Shown here: in pieces, positions 60,617 to 64,000 of the stretch
Layout: every line of letters begins with the position of its first letter
Position numbering within the stretch: position 1 is the stretch's first letter
Made by a program: the position numbers and the translations under genes
Notes under the pieces: model-generated
Seen by the model: the letters and a program-made list of their open reading frames with translations, nothing else
The model's database searches: none
What the model was told of the DNA's origin: nothing
NCBI RefSeq assembly: GCF_030158815.1
Contig: NZ_BPFZ01000001.1
Coordinates: 62,001 to 126,000 of the forward strand
Length of the DNA: 64,000 nucleotides
Direction: 5' to 3'
Origin: Candidatus Phycosocius spiralis
GTDB taxonomy: Bacteria > Pseudomonadota > Alphaproteobacteria > Caulobacterales > Aquidulcibacteraceae

Positions 60617-62005
60617 TCAGATTTCTGTATCACAATTACCTATAGACTTCTGTTTCATCGATGTGCTGACATAGGTCTTAGGGAGGGCTTGGGAATCCAA
60701 AGCTTGCGGCCATTGCGCGACAAAGCGAGCGGCATCGTGCTCATTGAGGCGCACTTGAAGGTGGATTGCGCCATCTTCATCGGTTATCTCGTGGCGTACG
60801 GCCCCTTTACGAAACAGCCAAGCACGTGCCGCTCCTTGATCAGGGCCAATCATCACATTAAGAGGTTTGGCATCAAGTGCGAGTTCATGATCGATCAAGT
60901 CAAAAAGCTCTTTAACCCCTTCCCCAGTTAAGGCAGACACACATACACTTTGTGTCGTGCCGTCTCGTCCCGATGCGGCTGCGCGTCCACGCACGTAAGT
61001 GCGGGCTTGATCATCAAGTGTGTCCACTTTATTCCATACCTCAATCAAAGGCGGGCGAACGGGCATGTCTTTAACAATACGGTCAAGAACCAACTCAACA
61101 TCGCGCTTTTGATTGTCACTTTCGGCGTGGGAAATGTCGCGTACATGGACCAAGAGATCGGCTTGAGCCACTTCTTCTAATGTGGCGCGAAAAGCTGCGA
61201 CCAGCTCTGTCGGCAAATCAGTAATAAATCCAACGGTATCAGATAGGATCACGTCGCGCCCGCTCGGAGTGCGCACAGCGCGCAAGGTGGTATCTAAAGT
61301 GGCAAAGGGCATATCTTTAGCCAAGACATCGGCCGAAGCTGTTAGATTAAAAAGAGTGGATTTGCCTGCATTGGTGTAGCCAACTAAAGCGATCACAGGA
61401 TAAGGTACGCGCTTTCTACTGGCACGTTGAAGTGCGCGGGTGCGCTTAACATCTTCAAGTTCTTTTTTGAGTTTCAATATCTTATCGGCAATCATCCGAC
61501 GGTCTAGTTCGATCTGACGTTCACCCGGCCCCCCGGTCTTGCCCGTTCCACCCCGTTGCCGCTCCAAATGGGTCCAGGTTTTGACAAGGCGCGATTTTTC
61601 ATAACTCAGCCGAGCTAACTCGACTTGCAGTACGCCTTCACGTGTTCTGGCTCGGCGTGCAAAGATTTCGAGGATCAGACCGGTGCGATCGATCACCTTA
61701 ATTTGTAGTGCTTTTTCCAGATTGCGTTGTTGAATTGGTGATAATTGATCGTCTAAGATCAAAACATCCGCATTTAAACTCTCTGCGAGGGCTTTGAGTT
61801 CTTCGATTTTGCCGATGCCAAAATAAGCCCCCGGCCTGATTTTCCGCACAGGCTCATGGTGCGAATCAACAACAATCAGATCAAGTGCCTCTGCCAAGCC
61901 TTGCGCTTCAATTAACCTGAGGTCGGGGTCACGATAATCCAAGCCTTCATATCGCATGGTATGGATAAGTATGGCACGTTGAACTTGATCCTGCTGGTCG
62001 ATCAA
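60617..62005 (-). CDS. hflX: Ribosome-associated GTPase HflX
   Basis: A GTPase that splits stalled or heat-damaged ribosomes. The 462-residue product has the HflX N-domain (RPGAYFGIGKIEELKALAE), a Gly-rich linker (GGTGKTGGPGERQIELDRR), and G motifs G1 VGYTNAGKSTLFN, G3 SDTVGFITDLPTELVAAFRA and G4 NKVD. The TTG start is preferred because the frame closes a few codons upstream at TAG and CAGGA precedes it. The order is hfq then hflX, as in many proteobacteria. Confidence 0.93.
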   Translation of the reverse strand: MIDQQDQVQRAILIHTMRYEGLDYRDPDLRLIEAQGLAEALDLIVVDSHHEPVRKIRPGAYFGIGKIEELKALAESLNADVLILDDQLSPIQQRNLEKALQIKVIDRTGLILEIFARRARTREGVLQVELARLSYEKSRLVKTWTHLERQRGGTGKTGGPGERQIELDRRMIADKILKLKKELEDVKRTRALQRASRKRVPYPVIALVGYTNAGKSTLFNLTASADVLAKDMPFATLDTTLRAVRTPSGRDVILSDTVGFITDLPTELVAAFRATLEEVAQADLLVHVRDISHAESDNQKRDVELVLDRIVKDMPVRPPLIEVWNKVDTLDDQARTYVRGRAAASGRDGTTQSVCVSALTGEGVKELFDLIDHELALDAKPLNVMIGPDQGAARAWLFRKGAVRHEITDEDGAIHLQVRLNEHDAARFVAQWPQALDSQALPKTYVSTSMKQKSIGNCDTEI

Positions 62006-62180
62006 ATCAATAAGTCCTGACCAAGGCTAAGTTGGATGTCAATTTATATATCTTTTTTTCATCTGTAAGACTTGAAGCCTGATTTTTAGCAGACTTAAAA
62101 TCTGGTATATGGTCATGTTCCGCGCCACAACAAAATATCATCCAACCTGTAATATTTAACCATTTGGCGAACAATCGTGT

Positions 62181-62429
62181 TTAGTCAGGTTCAGCTGGGT
62201 CACCTTCAAACATTTGGACAGGCGCGCCCGGCATAATGGTTGAGATAGCATGCTTATAGACAAGTTGGACTTGGCCATCTCGCCGCAATAACACACAAAA
62301 ATTATCAAACCACGTGACAACACCTTGAAGCTTGACCCCATTTACAAGAAATATGGTTAAAGGTGTTCGTGCTTTGCGAACGGCATTCAGGAAAGTGTCT
62401 TGTAGATTCTGTTTTTTGTCTGCAGACAT
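62181..62429 (-). CDS. hfq: RNA chaperone Hfq
   Basis: A hexameric Sm-like RNA chaperone for small RNA regulation. The 82-residue product has the N-terminal [20 protein letters not shown], the Sm1 motif and the Sm2 signature [10 protein letters not shown]. The usual distal-face LQ and the KH pair are present. It lies between dat and hflX on the same strand. Confidence 0.96.
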   Translation of the reverse strand: MSADKKQNLQDTFLNAVRKARTPLTIFLVNGVKLQGVVTWFDNFCVLLRRDGQVQLVYKHAISTIMPGAPVQMFEGDPAEPD

Positions 62430-62512
62430 TGTAAACCCTGTCTTTTAGTAGGTATCGTTGGTCTCTACCTTTTTTCTCAATACGCAGGACTTGGTACAAA
62501 ATTCAATCGAGA

Positions 62513-63385
62513 TTAATGCTTAGAATTGATTTTTACTGATGTTTGTTGCGAAATATATGCAGTTCGCAATGATAAAGCTATTTTTCCAGGCTTTCCATCA
62601 CCGATTATGCACCCATTGATGGCAATGATTGGGGTCACAAAACTGGTCGCGGAGGTCATAAATGCTTCTTGTGCTTTTAAGGCTTCGGGCACACTAAAAG
62701 CTCTTTCCTCAAATGGATAACCCAGCCTACTGGCGATTTCAATAATCTTGTCGCGGGTAACCCCCCGCAAAATCGCTGGTGACGCCTTGGTTGTGCGAAG
62801 CCTGCCTACTTGATCAAGAATCCAAGCATTTTGCGCAGTACCTTCGGTAATCATGCCTTGGTCGTCTACAAACCAAGCATCGTCAAACCCCGCATCCAGT
62901 GCGGTTTGCTTGGCTAAGACATTCGCTAAAAGATTGACAGTCTTGATATCTACCCGACCCCAACGATTGTCTGGACAGGTTGTAATTCGGATACCCTTTT
63001 GTGCGCGTTCATCTGCTTTGGCTTGGTTAAGGCTGCGGGCAGTCAAAATGATACTGGGATTGGTGTGGGGCGGAAAGGGATGATCCCGCCGCGCAACCCC
63101 GCGTGAGATTTGCAGATAGATGAGCCCATTTTTTAGCTTATTGCGGGCTATAAGCTCCCGAATCACCACCATCAGACTGCTATAGTGTAAGGGTGGCTTG
63201 ATCGAAAGAGCCGCTAAAGATCGACCCAAGCGCGCTAAATGGCCGTCGCGGTCAAACACATAGCCGTCTCGGACGGCCCAGACTTCATACACAGCATCAC
63301 CAAACTGTAAACCACGATCTTCAACATGAATGCAAGCTTGACTGTGTTGGACAAATTGACCATCGACATAGGCAATTCTGGGCAC
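62513..63385 (-). CDS. dat: D-amino-acid transaminase (class IV)
   Basis: A PLP enzyme of fold type IV, 290 residues. Motifs: YVDGQFVQHSQACIHVEDRG, LQFGDAVYEVW, the PLP lysine in RVDIKTVNLLANVLAKQTA, and ITEGTAQNAWI. The best match is D-alanine aminotransferase, which supplies D-Glu for peptidoglycan; a branched-chain or aminodeoxychorismate lyase role cannot be ruled out by eye. It starts two bases after the ntrX stop and precedes hfq, a conserved alphaproteobacterial order. Confidence 0.88.
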   Translation of the reverse strand: MPRIAYVDGQFVQHSQACIHVEDRGLQFGDAVYEVWAVRDGYVFDRDGHLARLGRSLAALSIKPPLHYSSLMVVIRELIARNKLKNGLIYLQISRGVARRDHPFPPHTNPSIILTARSLNQAKADERAQKGIRITTCPDNRWGRVDIKTVNLLANVLAKQTALDAGFDDAWFVDDQGMITEGTAQNAWILDQVGRLRTTKASPAILRGVTRDKIIEIASRLGYPFEERAFSVPEALKAQEAFMTSATSFVTPIIAINGCIIGDGKPGKIALSLRTAYISQQTSVKINSKH

Positions 63386-63387
63386 AA

Positions 63388-64000
63388 CTAACCCTCCAAA
63401 TCAAAACCACGGGTTCCTTCAACCCCTAGGCTCTTTAGCTTACGATGCAGGGCGGAACGTTCCATCCCGATAAATCCTGCCGTACGTGAAATATTACCGC
63501 CGAAACGGGTGATTTGAGCCGACAGATACTCGCGTTCAAAGAGTTCTCGAGCTTCTCGCAAAGGTAGTGATACCAATTGGTGAAGACCTGTTCGGTCTGC
63601 AAGTTCACCTACGCCAACGCCATCGAGTGCTAAAGCGGCAGCATCGATGGGCTCATCGGGGTCGCCAGAAGCCAGAATCAACATGCGCTCAACCAAATTG
63701 CGCAATTCTCGGACATTGCCTGGCCAGCTTGCGGCTTGAAGGGCGGCAACCGCCTCAGGACTGAACTGACGTATGGTGACGCCATTGGCTTCAGCCACCC
63801 TTTTTGTAAAATGTGCCACCAAGCGTGGAACATCATCGCGTCGCTCCGCTAAAGCAGGCGCGCGAATCGGAACAACATTTAATCGGTGAAAGAGATCTTC
63901 GCGAAACCGACCCGTGACAATTGCATCGCGTAGATCACGGGTAGTAGAAGAAATAACGCGCACATTGACAGTAACGTCGCGGGTACCACCAAGGCGGCGA
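63388..64000 (-). CDS. ntrX: NtrX response regulator, 3' part
   Basis: The C-terminal half of a sigma-54-dependent response regulator that pairs with NtrY in nitrogen and envelope control. Seen here: the end of the AAA+ domain (RVISSTTRDLRDAIVTGRFR, EDLFHRLNVVPIRAPALAER, WPGNVRELRNLVERML) and the Fis-like helix-turn-helix FGGNISRTAGFIGMERSALH. The last block is the NtrX hallmark. The gene runs past base 64000, so its receiver domain is not in the window. Confidence 0.94.
   Translation of the reverse strand, partial: RRLGGTRDVTVNVRVISSTTRDLRDAIVTGRFREDLFHRLNVVPIRAPALAERRDDVPRLVAHFTKRVAEANGVTIRQFSPEAVAALQAASWPGNVRELRNLVERMLILASGDPDEPIDAAALALDGVGVGELADRTGLHQLVSLPLREARELFEREYLSAQITRFGGNISRTAGFIGMERSALHRKLKSLGVEGTRGFDLEG

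Overview
The window is a piece of an alphaproteobacterial chromosome of moderate GC content. Family content points to the Caulobacterales or a close relative: a MipZ division-site ATPase, a SpmX-type muramidase with two C-terminal membrane segments, an alphaproteobacterial GTTC-N7-GTTC SOS box, and the gene orders dnaX-ybaB-recR, xseB-ispA-dxs and ntrX-dat-hfq-hflX. This placement is inferred from gene families, not from a search.

Layout. 1-7605: replication and recombination genes (dnaX 3' end, ybaB, recR), parE, a double cold-shock protein, a DUF192 protein, a complex I accessory subunit and two tRNAs (Pro, Arg). 7606-14408: an accessory stretch directly after tRNA-Arg, holding a frameshifted glycosyltransferase, a methyltransferase with a heptad-repeat tail, transposase remnants, an HdeD-like membrane protein and a heavily decayed DUF3667 gene. 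14495-37751: mostly housekeeping: a biotin-dependent carboxylase alpha subunit, panC, mipZ, an HDAC-like hydrolase, the isoprenoid operon, an acyl-CoA dehydrogenase, RNase P RNA, an amidase, lipB, a lone FliN-like protein, tRNA-Leu, mgtE, a spmX-like gene, isovaleryl-CoA dehydrogenase and a ChaA antiporter. 38125-39872: an SOS-controlled umuDC operon. 40462-49376: a second accessory region with a flavoprotein, a LysR remnant, a DUF1214/DUF1254 pair, a YafY-VOC-EVE cluster, an integrase-like fragment and a wrecked Tn3 transposon. It ends at the 3' side of tRNA-Ser and is visibly GC-richer than its surroundings from about 42981 on. 49755-64000: housekeeping again (rlpA, tmk-holB-tatD-MBL, DUF445, mazG, hflX, hfq, dat, ntrX), broken by a cluster of unrecognised exported proteins (55867-58497) and an MFS transporter stump.

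How the genes fit together. Isovaleryl-CoA dehydrogenase, a second acyl-CoA dehydrogenase and the carboxylase alpha subunit suggest leucine or branched-chain acyl-CoA catabolism, but no carboxylase beta subunit is present. MipZ, SpmX, RlpA and the amidase are cell-cycle and envelope functions. Dxs and IspA supply isoprenoids. UmuDC gives damage-induced mutagenesis.

The most striking pattern is the number of broken genes. Two otherwise coherent genes are interrupted only by single missing bases, mostly in A/T runs (three sites in the glycosyltransferase, one in the 55867 gene), which suggests sequencing error or phase variation. The DUF3667, LysR, IS3, Tn3 and MFS remnants carry stops or deletions and look truly decayed. 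I found no CRISPR array and no clearly new defence or biosynthetic system. The best candidates for undescribed biology are the exported two-module protein with its TonB-like neighbour, and the polyproline exported protein between panC and mipZ.
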